Below, piece after piece: positions 20,167-29,174 of a stretch of 64,000 nt of DNA. This stretch comes from Oligella ureolytica DSM 18253 (GTDB lineage Bacteria; Pseudomonadota; Gammaproteobacteria; Burkholderiales; Burkholderiaceae_B). A model generated the notes under the pieces. It did not search any database, was not told the origin of the DNA, and saw only the letters and a program-made list of their open reading frames with translations. How positions within the stretch are numbered: the first letter of the stretch is position 1; every line of letters begins with the position of its first letter. The stretch spans positions 37,593 to 101,592 of the forward strand of contig NZ_KB892313.1 in the NCBI RefSeq assembly GCF_000373745.1. The letters are read 5' to 3'. The translations under genes and the position numbers were made by a program.

Positions 20167-20946
20167 ATGGCAACTTTAAAAAACACGAACGATATTGCTA
20201 AAGTTCGTCGCGCCGCGCAGACAGCTGCCGGCATTTTGGATTACTTAACCCCTTATATAAAAGCCGGTATAACAACAAGCGAAATTGATCGCTTAACTCG
20301 CGAGCGTATTGAGGAATTAGGCATTCGCTCAGCAACTGTTGGCTATGGTCACCCTCCTTTTCCCGGCGCTATTTGCACCTCAGTCAATCACGTGGTTTGT
20401 CACGGCATACCGGGTGACAAAAAGCTCAAAGATGGCGATATCATTAATTTAGACATTACGATTGAGCAAGATGGTTGGTTTGGTGACACAAGCCGCATGT
20501 TTATGATTGGCAAGCCATCAATCCTCGCTCGCCGCTTAGTCGAAACGACCTATGAGTGTATGTGGAAAGGAATTCGTGCGGTTAAACCCGGTGCTACCTT
20601 GGGTGATATTGGTCATGCCATCCAGACACACGCTGAAGCGGCAGGCTTCTCTGTGGTACGCGATTATTGCGGCCATGGCATTGGTCAGGTCATGCATGAA
20701 GATCCGCAAATTCTTCATTACGGCCAACCTGGTACTGGACTGACACTAGTGAAAGGCATGGTTTTCACGATTGAACCCATGATCAATACCGGCAAACACC
20801 ACACTTCCCTATTGGGTGATCAGTGGACAGTAGTCACCAAAGATCGCAGCCTCTCTGCCCAATGGGAGCATCAACTAATCGTCACCGATGATGGTTATGA
20901 GATCCTATCCGCCTCACCGGGTATGCCGGAACCACCAGCTGAATAA
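20167..20946 (+). CDS. map: Methionine aminopeptidase type I
   Basis: A 259-residue metalloprotease that removes the initiator methionine from new proteins. The pita-bread fold residues are visible: His79 in NHVVCHGIPG, metal ligands Asp96 and Asp107 in INLDITIEQDGWFGDTSR, the His in DYCGHGIGQVMHEDP, Glu in VFTIEPMINTG and the last Glu in SAQWEHQLIVT. Length fits the family. GGAAA precedes the ATG. It is divergent from rpsB, a widely conserved arrangement, and lies six bases upstream of glnD. Confidence 0.97.
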   Translation: MATLKNTNDIAKVRRAAQTAAGILDYLTPYIKAGITTSEIDRLTRERIEELGIRSATVGYGHPPFPGAICTSVNHVVCHGIPGDKKLKDGDIINLDITIEQDGWFGDTSRMFMIGKPSILARRLVETTYECMWKGIRAVKPGATLGDIGHAIQTHAEAAGFSVVRDYCGHGIGQVMHEDPQILHYGQPGTGLTLVKGMVFTIEPMINTGKHHTSLLGDQWTVVTKDRSLSAQWEHQLIVTDDGYEILSASPGMPEPPAE

Positions 20947-20952
20947 TCTGCT

Positions 20953-23574
20953 ATGAACTTCACCGCGAAAAGCTTTCAACTCAAAGAAAAACTGCGCAAA
21001 CAATACGATCAAGCGATTGAACTTTACACGCACGATCGTAGCAGGCCTGATGAACTGCTGATCAGTTTGCGTAAGATCGTTGATCGCATTTTAAAAGAAG
21101 TAGCTACCGACCACCCCCTGCCCGAACACGCTTGTTTATGTGCTGTTGGCGGCTATGGTCGCGGTGAACTATACCCCAGCTCGGACATTGATTTATTAAT
21201 ATTAATTAAAGAATTCCCCACACTGGCAGAACAAGAGCTGTTGGAAGTTTTTATTGCCGCACTTTGGGACCTCGGGCTGGAAGTTGGTCATAGCGTACGC
21301 ACCATCACTGAGTGTCTTGAAGAAGCGCGCAAAGACATTACAATAGAAACCGGTTTATTGGAATCACGTTTTATTCTCGGCAATAAAAGCAATTTTCAAG
21401 AACTGCAAAAACGCTTCAAGAAGCAATTAAATCCTTCATCTTTTTATCGTGCCAAAGCCTTAGAGTACAAGCAAAGACATAAGCGCTATGCCAATACGCC
21501 CTACGCACTGGAGCCCAACTGCAAAGAATCTCCCGGTGGTATCCGTGACATTCAGTTTATCCATTGGATTGCTCGGGCAGCGGGCATTACACCATCATGG
21601 CACCGTCTGGTCAGTGCCGGCTTCATGACTGAAAATGAAGCGCTACAAATGAAGACCGCGGAAAGTAATTATCAGCGCTTACGCATTGAGCTTCATTTAT
21701 TAAATAAAAAAAATGATGACCGCTTGCTGTTTGATTCCCAAATCGCACTCGCACGTAAGCTAAGTATTCAAGCTGAGCAAAGCAAACGATCAAGCGAATT
21801 ACTCATGCAAATGTACTATCAAGATGCGCGCACCGTGTACGTGATCAGCGGCTTTATGATGCAAATATTTGAAAGCTACTTCTTTGAAAACCAGCAAGTA
21901 GATGAGCAGCTGCTAGGTGAAGACTTTAAAATTATTGATGAAGAGCTCGATGTCATACATGATGATATTTTTCAACGTAAACCTCAACTACTATTAAAAA
22001 CCTTTTTAGTTTTTCAACAAAACCACCAAGTTCAAACCATTTCCGTCAGAACCCAACGACTTATTTGGGACTCAGTAGACCGTATTGATGAGCAGTTTAG
22101 AAACAACCCGATTAATCACTGGTTATTTCTACAAATCTTGCAGCAACCAACGCGTGTTGTGCAAAGTCTTCGCTTGATGAGTTTTTTAAACGTTCTTCCT
22201 GCGTATATTCCTGCTTTTAATAAAGTAGTGGGACAAATGCAGCATGATTTGTATCATGTGTACACGGTAGATGAGCATACGTTGATGGTCATTCGCAATA
22301 TTCGCCGTTTTACACTGAGTGAGTTTGCTGATGAAAATCCCTTAGCTCATCAAGTCATGGAGAACTTTGAAGATCGATGGTTACTGTATATTGCCGCATT
22401 ATTTCATGATATCGCCAAAGGACGAGGCGGCGATCATTCTGCTCTGGGAGCTCTTGAAGTGGTCGAGTTTGCCAGGCTGCACAACCTACAAGAAAAGCAC
22501 ATTGAATTTCTGAGGTTCTTAGTGGCTGAGCATTTACTAATGTCTAATGTTGCTCAAAAAAGAGACCTTTCTGATGAGGAAGTCATTCGTGCCTTTGCTG
22601 CAAAAGTAAATACTCAAAGTCGTTTGGCAGCGCTTTATCTACTGACGGTGGCAGATATTCGCGGCACCAGTCCCAAAGTTTGGAATAGCTGGAAAGCCAA
22701 ATTAATAGAAAACTTATACTACTTATGCTCAAGTGCATTGGGTGATAATAGTTTTAATCGTAGCCAAATTTTGGAACAACGCAAAAAAGAAGCAAAAGCC
22801 TTAATTAGAACTAAGGGCATGACCGATGAGCAACGCGATCTGTTTTGGTCGAAAATGGATAATGCCTATTTTTTAAGGCATGAGGCAGACGACATTGCTT
22901 GGCATACACTCAACCTCTTTGAGCACACAGACACGGAGCAAGCAATTGTTCGGGCTAGAGCCACAGATAGAGCGGATGCCATGCAGATCTTGGTGTTTAT
23001 TAAAGACCAAGAAGCCTTATTTGAACGTATTGCTTCCTATTTTCACGAGCAACAAATTAATGTTTACGAAGCTCAAATTCACACAAGCCTAAATGGCTAT
23101 GCACTAGACAGCTTTTTAGTCGAAAGTCCTCGTTTTATTGGTGACTCCACGACCTTTGAAAAAAGCATAGAAAAAAATCTGGCACGTAAACTGGATTTAG
23201 CCTATCCCCTATCCGCACCGGATATTGATAATGCCGATCTACCAACCACGTCCCCCGGTCAACGCCGCTCAAGAAGCTTTCCTGTTCGACCGAGAGTGCA
23301 ATTAGATCGCGAAGAGAGTGGACGCTATTGGCGACTACAGATTAACACCACCGACACGCCCGGTATCCTATATAGCTTAGCCCATATTTTTAGCCAATTT
23401 AAAATCAATTTACGAATGGCACGTTTATTAACCTTGGGTGAGCGGGTAGAAGATATTTTTATTATCGAGGGGCAATTCCTAGAGGGCCAACACTCACAAC
23501 TCAACTTTGAACGTGCTATTATTGATGTTTTAAATGAACTACTTCCTTCAACTTCTAAATCAGTCACGAATTGA
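20953..23574 (+). CDS. glnD: Bifunctional uridylyltransferase/uridylyl-removing enzyme
   Basis: An 873-residue nitrogen sensor that adds UMP to PII proteins when glutamine is low and removes it when glutamine is high. Domains in order: nucleotidyltransferase (AVGGYGRGELYPSSDIDLLIL, Asp78 and Asp80), the GlnD linker domain, an HD phosphohydrolase (AALFHDIAKGRGGDHS, His485-Asp486), and two C-terminal ACT domains that bind glutamine (about 690-770 and 795-870). Length matches E. coli GlnD (890). It lies six bases downstream of map. Its TGA stop overlaps the ATG of the next gene by one base, so marC may be translationally coupled. Confidence 0.96.
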   Translation: MNFTAKSFQLKEKLRKQYDQAIELYTHDRSRPDELLISLRKIVDRILKEVATDHPLPEHACLCAVGGYGRGELYPSSDIDLLILIKEFPTLAEQELLEVFIAALWDLGLEVGHSVRTITECLEEARKDITIETGLLESRFILGNKSNFQELQKRFKKQLNPSSFYRAKALEYKQRHKRYANTPYALEPNCKESPGGIRDIQFIHWIARAAGITPSWHRLVSAGFMTENEALQMKTAESNYQRLRIELHLLNKKNDDRLLFDSQIALARKLSIQAEQSKRSSELLMQMYYQDARTVYVISGFMMQIFESYFFENQQVDEQLLGEDFKIIDEELDVIHDDIFQRKPQLLLKTFLVFQQNHQVQTISVRTQRLIWDSVDRIDEQFRNNPINHWLFLQILQQPTRVVQSLRLMSFLNVLPAYIPAFNKVVGQMQHDLYHVYTVDEHTLMVIRNIRRFTLSEFADENPLAHQVMENFEDRWLLYIAALFHDIAKGRGGDHSALGALEVVEFARLHNLQEKHIEFLRFLVAEHLLMSNVAQKRDLSDEEVIRAFAAKVNTQSRLAALYLLTVADIRGTSPKVWNSWKAKLIENLYYLCSSALGDNSFNRSQILEQRKKEAKALIRTKGMTDEQRDLFWSKMDNAYFLRHEADDIAWHTLNLFEHTDTEQAIVRARATDRADAMQILVFIKDQEALFERIASYFHEQQINVYEAQIHTSLNGYALDSFLVESPRFIGDSTTFEKSIEKNLARKLDLAYPLSAPDIDNADLPTTSPGQRRSRSFPVRPRVQLDREESGRYWRLQINTTDTPGILYSLAHIFSQFKINLRMARLLTLGERVEDIFIIEGQFLEGQHSQLNFERAIIDVLNELLPSTSKSVTN

Positions 23575-24257
23575 TGATATATATCGCTACTACACTAAGT
23601 AGTTTTCTCTTGGTGCTCGGTACCTTATTGCCCATACTTAATCCGCTTTATGTCACGCCGATATTCTGGAGCATGACAGCGGGTGCCTCCAAAGAAGGTC
23701 GACGTATTATTGCCCGCAAGGTGGGCATTTATGTGTTTTGTATTTTATTAGTTTCTACTTTATTCGGTAATTTGTTTTTAAAAATGTTCGGCATTTCCAT
23801 TCCTATCGTGCAGTTAGCCGGTGGGATGATTGTTGTGCACGCCGGATGGAAGCTATTAAACGCTGAAGACCCCGATAGCGGACATCACGAAAAGCTTGCC
23901 GATGACTTTAATATTGAAAAAGCAAAGGCCAACTCTTTTTATCCGCTCACCTTCCCTCTTACTGCCGGCCCCGGCTCCATTGCCGCGGCCATTACAGTGG
24001 GAGCTTCTTTACAAAGGGGTGTCAATGGCGAGCAGTTCTTTTCAGTCATTGGGATCACGCTAGGGTGTTTTCTAATTGGTTTTTTACTCTATATGTCCAA
24101 TCGTTTCGCGGTTAAGATCATGACTAAAATGGGCCAGACCGGTATGGCTGTCGTGATGCGTCTAATTGCTTTCTTATTGATTTGTATCGGGATACAAATT
24201 ATGTGGAATGGTATTGTTGAGCTAGTGATAAGTTTAAGATTTTCTGCACATGCTTAG
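23574..24257 (+). CDS. MarC-family integral membrane protein
   Basis: A 227-residue UPF0056/MarC-family protein with about six membrane segments. The N-terminal LSSFLLVLGTLLPILNPLYVTPIFWSM and the central SFYPLTFPLTAGPGSIAAAITVG are family signatures. MarC was once linked to multiple antibiotic resistance, but no biochemical role is established for the family, so no function is assigned. The ATG at 23574 shares a base with the glnD stop (TGATG). The 3' end overlaps the dsbB start by eight bases. Confidence 0.85.
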   Translation: MIYIATTLSSFLLVLGTLLPILNPLYVTPIFWSMTAGASKEGRRIIARKVGIYVFCILLVSTLFGNLFLKMFGISIPIVQLAGGMIVVHAGWKLLNAEDPDSGHHEKLADDFNIEKAKANSFYPLTFPLTAGPGSIAAAITVGASLQRGVNGEQFFSVIGITLGCFLIGFLLYMSNRFAVKIMTKMGQTGMAVVMRLIAFLLICIGIQIMWNGIVELVISLRFSAHA

Positions 24258-24747
24258 TTTTAGTGATTTAAACATGACACAACGTAAATTACTCAATATC
24301 ATCGCTTTTATCTGCCTAGCTGCCGTGGCTTTTGCCTTATTCAGTCAGCACGTGCTTGGTATGCTCCCTTGCGCTTGGTGCGTGCTTCAGCGACTGATTT
24401 TTATCGTCATTGCGCTTGTCTGCATACTGGTTAATTTTTCCGGTTCTTTTATTTACCAAAAAATCATCACATTTATCGCAGCCGGATTATCCGTCAGCGG
24501 TGTCGTCGCTGCATGGTATCAGTACTCCGTTGCCAGTGCCAGTTTTTCTTGCGACATGACCTTTGCAGATGTCTTTATGTCCCGTCAAACCGGGCTTGAT
24601 GCTGCATTGCCTTGGCTCTTTGGGATTTACACAACGTGCATGGATGCTGCGGTTGAGCTATTCGGTGTAGAGTATGCAATGTGGGCCTTATTACTATTTG
24701 CCGTCATTGCTATTGTGTTGATTTTAAGTTTATTTAAAAGAGCTTAA
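24250..24747 (+). CDS. dsbB: Disulfide bond formation protein B
   Basis: A 165-residue four-helix inner-membrane protein that reoxidises DsbA and passes electrons to quinone. The first redox pair is in LGMLPCAWCVLQR (CxxC, residues about 43-46). Two further periplasmic cysteines, SFSCDMTF and TTCMDA, form the second pair. Four hydrophobic segments fit DsbB. An in-frame ATG at codon 9 (24274) is an alternative start. It overlaps the marC gene and probably ends the map-glnD-marC-dsbB run. Confidence 0.93.
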   Translation: MLSFSDLNMTQRKLLNIIAFICLAAVAFALFSQHVLGMLPCAWCVLQRLIFIVIALVCILVNFSGSFIYQKIITFIAAGLSVSGVVAAWYQYSVASASFSCDMTFADVFMSRQTGLDAALPWLFGIYTTCMDAAVELFGVEYAMWALLLFAVIAIVLILSLFKRA

Positions 24748-24813
24748 AATTTATTTCGGCACTCCCGGGGTTATTGACTGCCCCGAGAAATGCAAGCACC
24801 CTTAAACCCCTAT

Positions 24814-26244
24814 TTAAGCCGGCAATACAATATCACCCGTCACGTAATCCCCATCAAAACAAGAGGCATCAAGACGGTCAATTTTGGGATTTAACTCTAA
24901 GATGGATGACTTCAGATCATCTAGATCTTGGAAGACTAAATCATCAGCACCGATTTCTTCTGCGATCTGCTCTTTTGTTCTGCCATGCGCAATGAGATCG
25001 TTTTGATCAGGCATATCGATCCCATAAAAATTAGGATAGCGAACAGCAGGCGCGGCAGAAGCAAAAAACACCTTATTAGCGCCGGCATTTCTAGCCATTG
25101 TCACAATCTCACGACTGGTGGTACCACGAACAATGGAATCATCTACTAGGAGAATATTCTTGTCTTTAAACTCAATGCGCATCGGATTCAGTTTTTGACG
25201 CACGGATTTTTTGCGCACTGCTTGACCCGGCATAATAAAGGTTCGACCGATATACCGATTTTTGATAAAACCCTCTCGATACGGCAAGTCTAAGGTTGAA
25301 GCTAATTCCATGCCGGACGGTCTGGACGAGTCGGGAATAGGCATCACTACATCAATTTCTGACAGGCGTAGTTCGCGCGCTAATTTCTGAGCCAATAACT
25401 CACCCATACGCAAGCGGCAATTATAGACATTAACGCCATCAATCGTAGAGTCGGGACGTGCAAAATACACATACTCAAAAATACATGGACTTAATATTGC
25501 ATTGTCTGCGCAGTGACGTGAGTGCAATTTACCCTCGGTGTCGATAAACACAGCCTCACCCGGCGCGATATCACGTACAAAATGAAAACCTATACCCTCG
25601 ACTGCGACTGATTCAGAAGCCACTATCCACTCTACTCCCTCGTCTGTTTCTTGGGTACCTAAACAAAGCGGTCGAATACCATTGGGATCTCTGAAAGCCA
25701 AAATACCGTAGCCGGCAATTTGCGCAACCACAGCATAAGCACCCCTAACACGCTTATGGACAGCAGTTACCGCATTAAATACCTCGTCAACCTGGAGGGT
25801 GCTGCTTTTGCTTACTTCATGCAGTTCATGAGCAAAAACATTTAATAACACCTCACTATTAGAACTGGTGTTAATGTGGCGTCGGTCATGCTTAAATAGA
25901 GACTCTCTCAACTCATCTGAATTCGTCAGATAGCCATTGTGCGTAAAGGTAATACCATAAGGCGCATTAACGTAAAAAGGCTGTGCTTCCTCATCGGCAT
26001 CACCCGTGGCACTACTTGAGGGATATCTTACTTGGCCAATGCCACTATTTCCCGGCAGAGAGCGCATATTACGCGTTCGGAAAACATCGCGAACTAAGCC
26101 TTGGGCTTTGTAGAGATGGAATTGATTATTTTGGTACGTGGCTATACCTGCGGCATCCTGACCACGGTGCTGTAAAAGCAACAAACCATCATAAAGCAAT
26201 TGATTAACTGGTGAACAACCGTGAATACCAATAATACCGCACAT
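24814..26244 (-). CDS. purF: Amidophosphoribosyltransferase
   Basis: A 476-residue enzyme for the first committed step of purine synthesis, making 5-phosphoribosylamine from PRPP and glutamine. The N-terminal Ntn-type glutaminase starts MCGIIGIHG, with the nucleophile Cys exposed once Met is removed. The LLLLQHRGQDAAG and FRDPNGIRPLCLG motifs follow. The C-terminal phosphoribosyltransferase has the PRPP loop ILLVDDSIVRGTTSREIV. AGGCG precedes the ATG. It is last in a folC-dedD-cvpA-purF run, the same order as in E. coli. Confidence 0.97.
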   Translation of the reverse strand: MCGIIGIHGCSPVNQLLYDGLLLLQHRGQDAAGIATYQNNQFHLYKAQGLVRDVFRTRNMRSLPGNSGIGQVRYPSSSATGDADEEAQPFYVNAPYGITFTHNGYLTNSDELRESLFKHDRRHINTSSNSEVLLNVFAHELHEVSKSSTLQVDEVFNAVTAVHKRVRGAYAVVAQIAGYGILAFRDPNGIRPLCLGTQETDEGVEWIVASESVAVEGIGFHFVRDIAPGEAVFIDTEGKLHSRHCADNAILSPCIFEYVYFARPDSTIDGVNVYNCRLRMGELLAQKLARELRLSEIDVVMPIPDSSRPSGMELASTLDLPYREGFIKNRYIGRTFIMPGQAVRKKSVRQKLNPMRIEFKDKNILLVDDSIVRGTTSREIVTMARNAGANKVFFASAAPAVRYPNFYGIDMPDQNDLIAHGRTKEQIAEEIGADDLVFQDLDDLKSSILELNPKIDRLDASCFDGDYVTGDIVLPA

Positions 26245-26281
26245 GAAAATACGCCTAAAAAATACTAAATTTTAAAACAAA

Positions 26282-26770
26282 TTAATAAGGTAAATAAACT
26301 GCAATACCTTCCGGCAACCAAATTTTAATTTGACGAATTGTATCCACTGCCATATGAGCAAAGTGAGATTCTATCCACCAAAGCTCTCGTGGCAGTGCGC
26401 TCCAACCGGCGATTAAAACGAGAATTAAAACAATGATTACGCCACGAAAAATTCCGAATAAAAAACCCAAGCCCCGATCGGCAGAGCCCAGTCCGGTGAC
26501 ATCCAACAAAGCACCTAAGGTTTTGTTGAGAAGTCCCAGCACTAATAAACTGCCTATAAAAACAAGAAAATAAGCCAAACCTACGGTTAATACTGCCTGA
26601 TCAATATAGCGAGCCAGCATAGGGATTAAATTGGGTCCCCACCAAATAGCCGCTAAAAAACTCAGGATATAAGCTAATAGAGAAAAAACTTCCTTGAGAA
26701 ATCCTCGCAACAGGCCCAACAGACCTGAGGCGAGGATAATCCCTAAAATAACGTAATCGAAAGCCGTCAT
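26282..26770 (-). CDS. cvpA: CvpA-family inner membrane protein
   Basis: A 162-residue membrane protein with four hydrophobic segments. The first, FDYVILGIILASGLLGLLRGFLKE, is the CvpA signature. In E. coli CvpA is needed for colicin V production and affects envelope stress resistance; its molecular job is unresolved. It is upstream of purF and downstream of dedD, the conserved order, and is probably co-transcribed with both. Confidence 0.92.
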   Translation of the reverse strand: MTAFDYVILGIILASGLLGLLRGFLKEVFSLLAYILSFLAAIWWGPNLIPMLARYIDQAVLTVGLAYFLVFIGSLLVLGLLNKTLGALLDVTGLGSADRGLGFLFGIFRGVIIVLILVLIAGWSALPRELWWIESHFAHMAVDTIRQIKIWLPEGIAVYLPY

Positions 26771-26793
26771 AACTTAAAAAACTTTTGTAAAGG

Positions 26794-27768
26794 CTAGCGA
26801 CCGGTCACAAAGCTATCACTAAAGTTTAACGCTCTTACACGGGTTTGCGCAGCTTGCGCAGCCTCTCTGCTAGAGAAGGGACCGACACGCAAGCGAAAGA
26901 CTTGATTACCATTAACAGTAGCACTTTGAATATAGGCATTAGAAATGCCGGAGCTTCTCAAGCGGTCACGTTGAGTACGTGCATCATTGGCGTTTGTGTA
27001 CGATGCAACCTGTAGACTGAACTCACCTGTATTGCTGGCAGCCGGTGCGGGCGCACTAGCAGAAGGTTGAGCTGCTCTGCCCTCTAGAATCGCTAAGGCC
27101 TTACTGCCATCGTCTGTACGCTTCTTATTGGCCGCTGCGGCTTGCTGCTGCTTTTGTTGCTCGGCTTTAGCTGCTGCAGCTCTTGCTTGCTCTTGCTTTT
27201 TACGCTCTGCCGCTGCAGCCGCCTCTCGCTCTGCACGCTCTCTTGCCTCAGAGGCTTCAATGGCGCTCTGCTCCGCTGTTGACTCTGCAATAGAAAGACC
27301 TGAGGTGCCTGCAAAGGCCGCTTCGTCTTCACCTTCGGGTAAGGACTCATCAACGGCTAAAGGCGTTTCTTCATCATCCTCAAACAATACGCCGCCTTCA
27401 GCGATAGACAGCCCCTCTTCAGCACCTTGTGGGGTCATTCCGGGCTCTTCTGAGTCGCTTGGCGTTTGTGTACCCGATGAGTGCTCAACGACCAACTCAC
27501 CCTGCCCAATGCTGGAACCGGGAGAAATAAGCGGTGCGTTAGTAACTGTCTGATTACTTGAGTCATCGCCCGTTTTAAGGATCAATGGCAGAATAATAAT
27601 TGCTGCTAATACTAAAATCACTGAACCAATTAAGCGATTGCGTGATCTGACGCGCTGCTCTTTCATCTCACGCTCATTCTGATAGCGCTGCTGCTGACGT
27701 GAACTGCTGCGCTTTTGCTCATATTGCTCACTTGGGCGTTGATTTTTACCTGAACCGAATAATGCCAT
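26794..27768 (-). CDS. dedD: SPOR-domain cell division protein, DedD-like
   Basis: A 324-residue bitopic inner-membrane protein. A basic, glutamine-rich cytoplasmic tail (residues 1-45) leads to a single membrane segment (about 46-65, RLIGSVILVLAAIIILPLIL). A long, low-complexity acidic then Ala/Glu/Gln/Lys-rich periplasmic linker follows (about 70-245). A C-terminal SPOR domain (FSLQVASYTNANDARTQRDRLRSSG, FRLRVGPFSSREAAQAAQTRVRAL) in this family binds denuded septal glycan. The position between folC and cvpA identifies it as DedD rather than FtsN. Confidence 0.88.
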   Translation of the reverse strand: MALFGSGKNQRPSEQYEQKRSSSRQQQRYQNEREMKEQRVRSRNRLIGSVILVLAAIIILPLILKTGDDSSNQTVTNAPLISPGSSIGQGELVVEHSSGTQTPSDSEEPGMTPQGAEEGLSIAEGGVLFEDDEETPLAVDESLPEGEDEAAFAGTSGLSIAESTAEQSAIEASEARERAEREAAAAAERKKQEQARAAAAKAEQQKQQQAAAANKKRTDDGSKALAILEGRAAQPSASAPAPAASNTGEFSLQVASYTNANDARTQRDRLRSSGISNAYIQSATVNGNQVFRLRVGPFSSREAAQAAQTRVRALNFSDSFVTGR

Positions 27769-27787
27769 ATTTCTTATAATCCTTAGA

Positions 27788-29086
27788 TTAATTCGATGAT
27801 TGTAGATGTTCTAAGACATCTGCTACCGTTAAAAATGAACCAAAAACGACTATTCTGTCTTCGAGCTGACTACGCTCTTTAGCTGCATCATAGGCTAATC
27901 TGGGCGCGTCAAATACTTCCACCTGTGGTAAGCCGTCTTTGTCTTTTGGTATTAAGCTATTTATTTTATCAGCTAATTCCTGTCCTGAGAGTCCCCGACC
28001 ACCAGATAAGGTAGCACAATACCAATAATCAATCGATTTAGCTAGGGTTTTGATTACCTCATCCGCATCCTTATCATTTAACATAGCAAATACCGCAGTC
28101 GTATAAGGGAAATACGACATAACATGAAGGTTATGCTGTAACACGGCGGCGGCATGTGGATTATGGGCAACATCAAGCACAGTGGTCGGTTGACCCGGTA
28201 GGATTTGGAAACGCCCCGGTAAATCCACTTGTAACAAGCCTTGTCTTATCGACTGGTTGGGTACAGGTACCGACATTTTCAATGCGCCAATCGCAGCTAA
28301 AGCAGCCGCTGCATTGATGAGTTGATTAGCACCTCTAAGCGACGGATAGGCCAGCGCATTGCGTCGCTGATGTCTATCGGCAAAGGTCCATTGCACCTGA
28401 TCGCCACTAAAATTGAAGTCACGACCGAATAACTGCAAGTCCGCACCAATCTCTTTGGCATAGTCTATTAATGTCTGTGGCGGTTCCGGATCAGCACAAA
28501 TGGCCGGTTTGCCCTTCCTGTAAATATGCGCTTTTTCCCAAGCAATCTGCTCTCGAGTGTCGCCCAAGTAGCTGACGTGATCGATAGCAATCGACGTGAT
28601 GATTGAGCAATCTGCATCGATCAGATTAACAGCATCTAAACGACCGCCTAAGCCCACTTCAAAAATAGCTACCTGTGTTTGGCTCTCTTTGAATAACAAA
28701 ATAGCGGCTAAGGTCGTGTATTCAAAATAGCTGAGACTAATTTCCCCTCTTGCCTTTTCAATACGATCCAGCTGCTCAACAATCTGTTCGTCTGATGCTT
28801 GGCAACCGTTTAAACGAATGCGCTCATTAAAATGTATCAAGTGTGGAGAGGTATACAGGCCTACTTGATAACCTGCTGCCAGATAAATCGATTCAAGCAT
28901 GGCACATGTTGAGCCCTTGCCGTTTGTCCCACCAACAACTATTTTGACTGCGTCCCAATCGGTATCGAGTCGTTCAGCGACTTGTTTAATACGGTCAAGA
29001 CCTAAATCAATTTCTTGGCTATGCAATTGTTCTAAATAACTCAGCCATTGATTAAGGCTGCTATTGGATGTGGGGACGATACTCAT
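27788..29086 (-). CDS. folC: Bifunctional folylpolyglutamate/dihydrofolate synthase
   Basis: A 432-residue Mur-ligase-like enzyme that adds glutamate to dihydropteroate and to folates. The P-loop VVGGTNGKGSTCAMLESI, GLYTSPHLIHFNERI and VAIFEVGLGGRLDAVN are the ATP and folate sites. The C-terminal domain has the ligase motif VLDVAHNPHAA. I place the start at the ATG at 29086 (MSIVPTSNSSLNQWLSYLEQLH). The earlier in-frame ATG at 29113 lies at the foot of the lpdA terminator. It starts the folC-dedD-cvpA-purF run. Confidence 0.95.
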   Translation of the reverse strand: MSIVPTSNSSLNQWLSYLEQLHSQEIDLGLDRIKQVAERLDTDWDAVKIVVGGTNGKGSTCAMLESIYLAAGYQVGLYTSPHLIHFNERIRLNGCQASDEQIVEQLDRIEKARGEISLSYFEYTTLAAILLFKESQTQVAIFEVGLGGRLDAVNLIDADCSIITSIAIDHVSYLGDTREQIAWEKAHIYRKGKPAICADPEPPQTLIDYAKEIGADLQLFGRDFNFSGDQVQWTFADRHQRRNALAYPSLRGANQLINAAAALAAIGALKMSVPVPNQSIRQGLLQVDLPGRFQILPGQPTTVLDVAHNPHAAAVLQHNLHVMSYFPYTTAVFAMLNDKDADEVIKTLAKSIDYWYCATLSGGRGLSGQELADKINSLIPKDKDGLPQVEVFDAPRLAYDAAKERSQLEDRIVVFGSFLTVADVLEHLQSSN

Positions 29087-29112
29087 TGATTTGCAACTAC
29101 AGAAAATAAACA

Positions 29113-29154
29113 TAAAAAAAGCGTAGAGTGCGTTTAATTAAAGCACTCTACGCT
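29113..29154 (-). terminator. Terminator of the aceE-aceF-lpdA operon
   Basis: A perfect 12-bp stem (29143-29154 with 29120-29131) closes an 11-base loop and is followed by seven T on the minus strand. It begins 20 bases past the lpdA stop and separates the pyruvate dehydrogenase operon from folC. Confidence 0.92.
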
Positions 29155-29174
29155 TAGCCTAAACAAAGACTATT

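Noticed and set aside
24755..24795. Hairpin with CGGGG/CCCCG after dsbB as a terminator
   Set aside because: The stem is short, the loop is long and no T-run follows on either strand.
27128..27553. 141-codon open frame opposite dedD
   Set aside because: It mirrors the low-complexity linker of DedD (Ala/Cys/Ser-rich) and has no recognisable features.
29087..29113. folC start at the upstream ATG
   Set aside because: It lies directly against the T-run of the lpdA terminator, leaving no room for a ribosome site.
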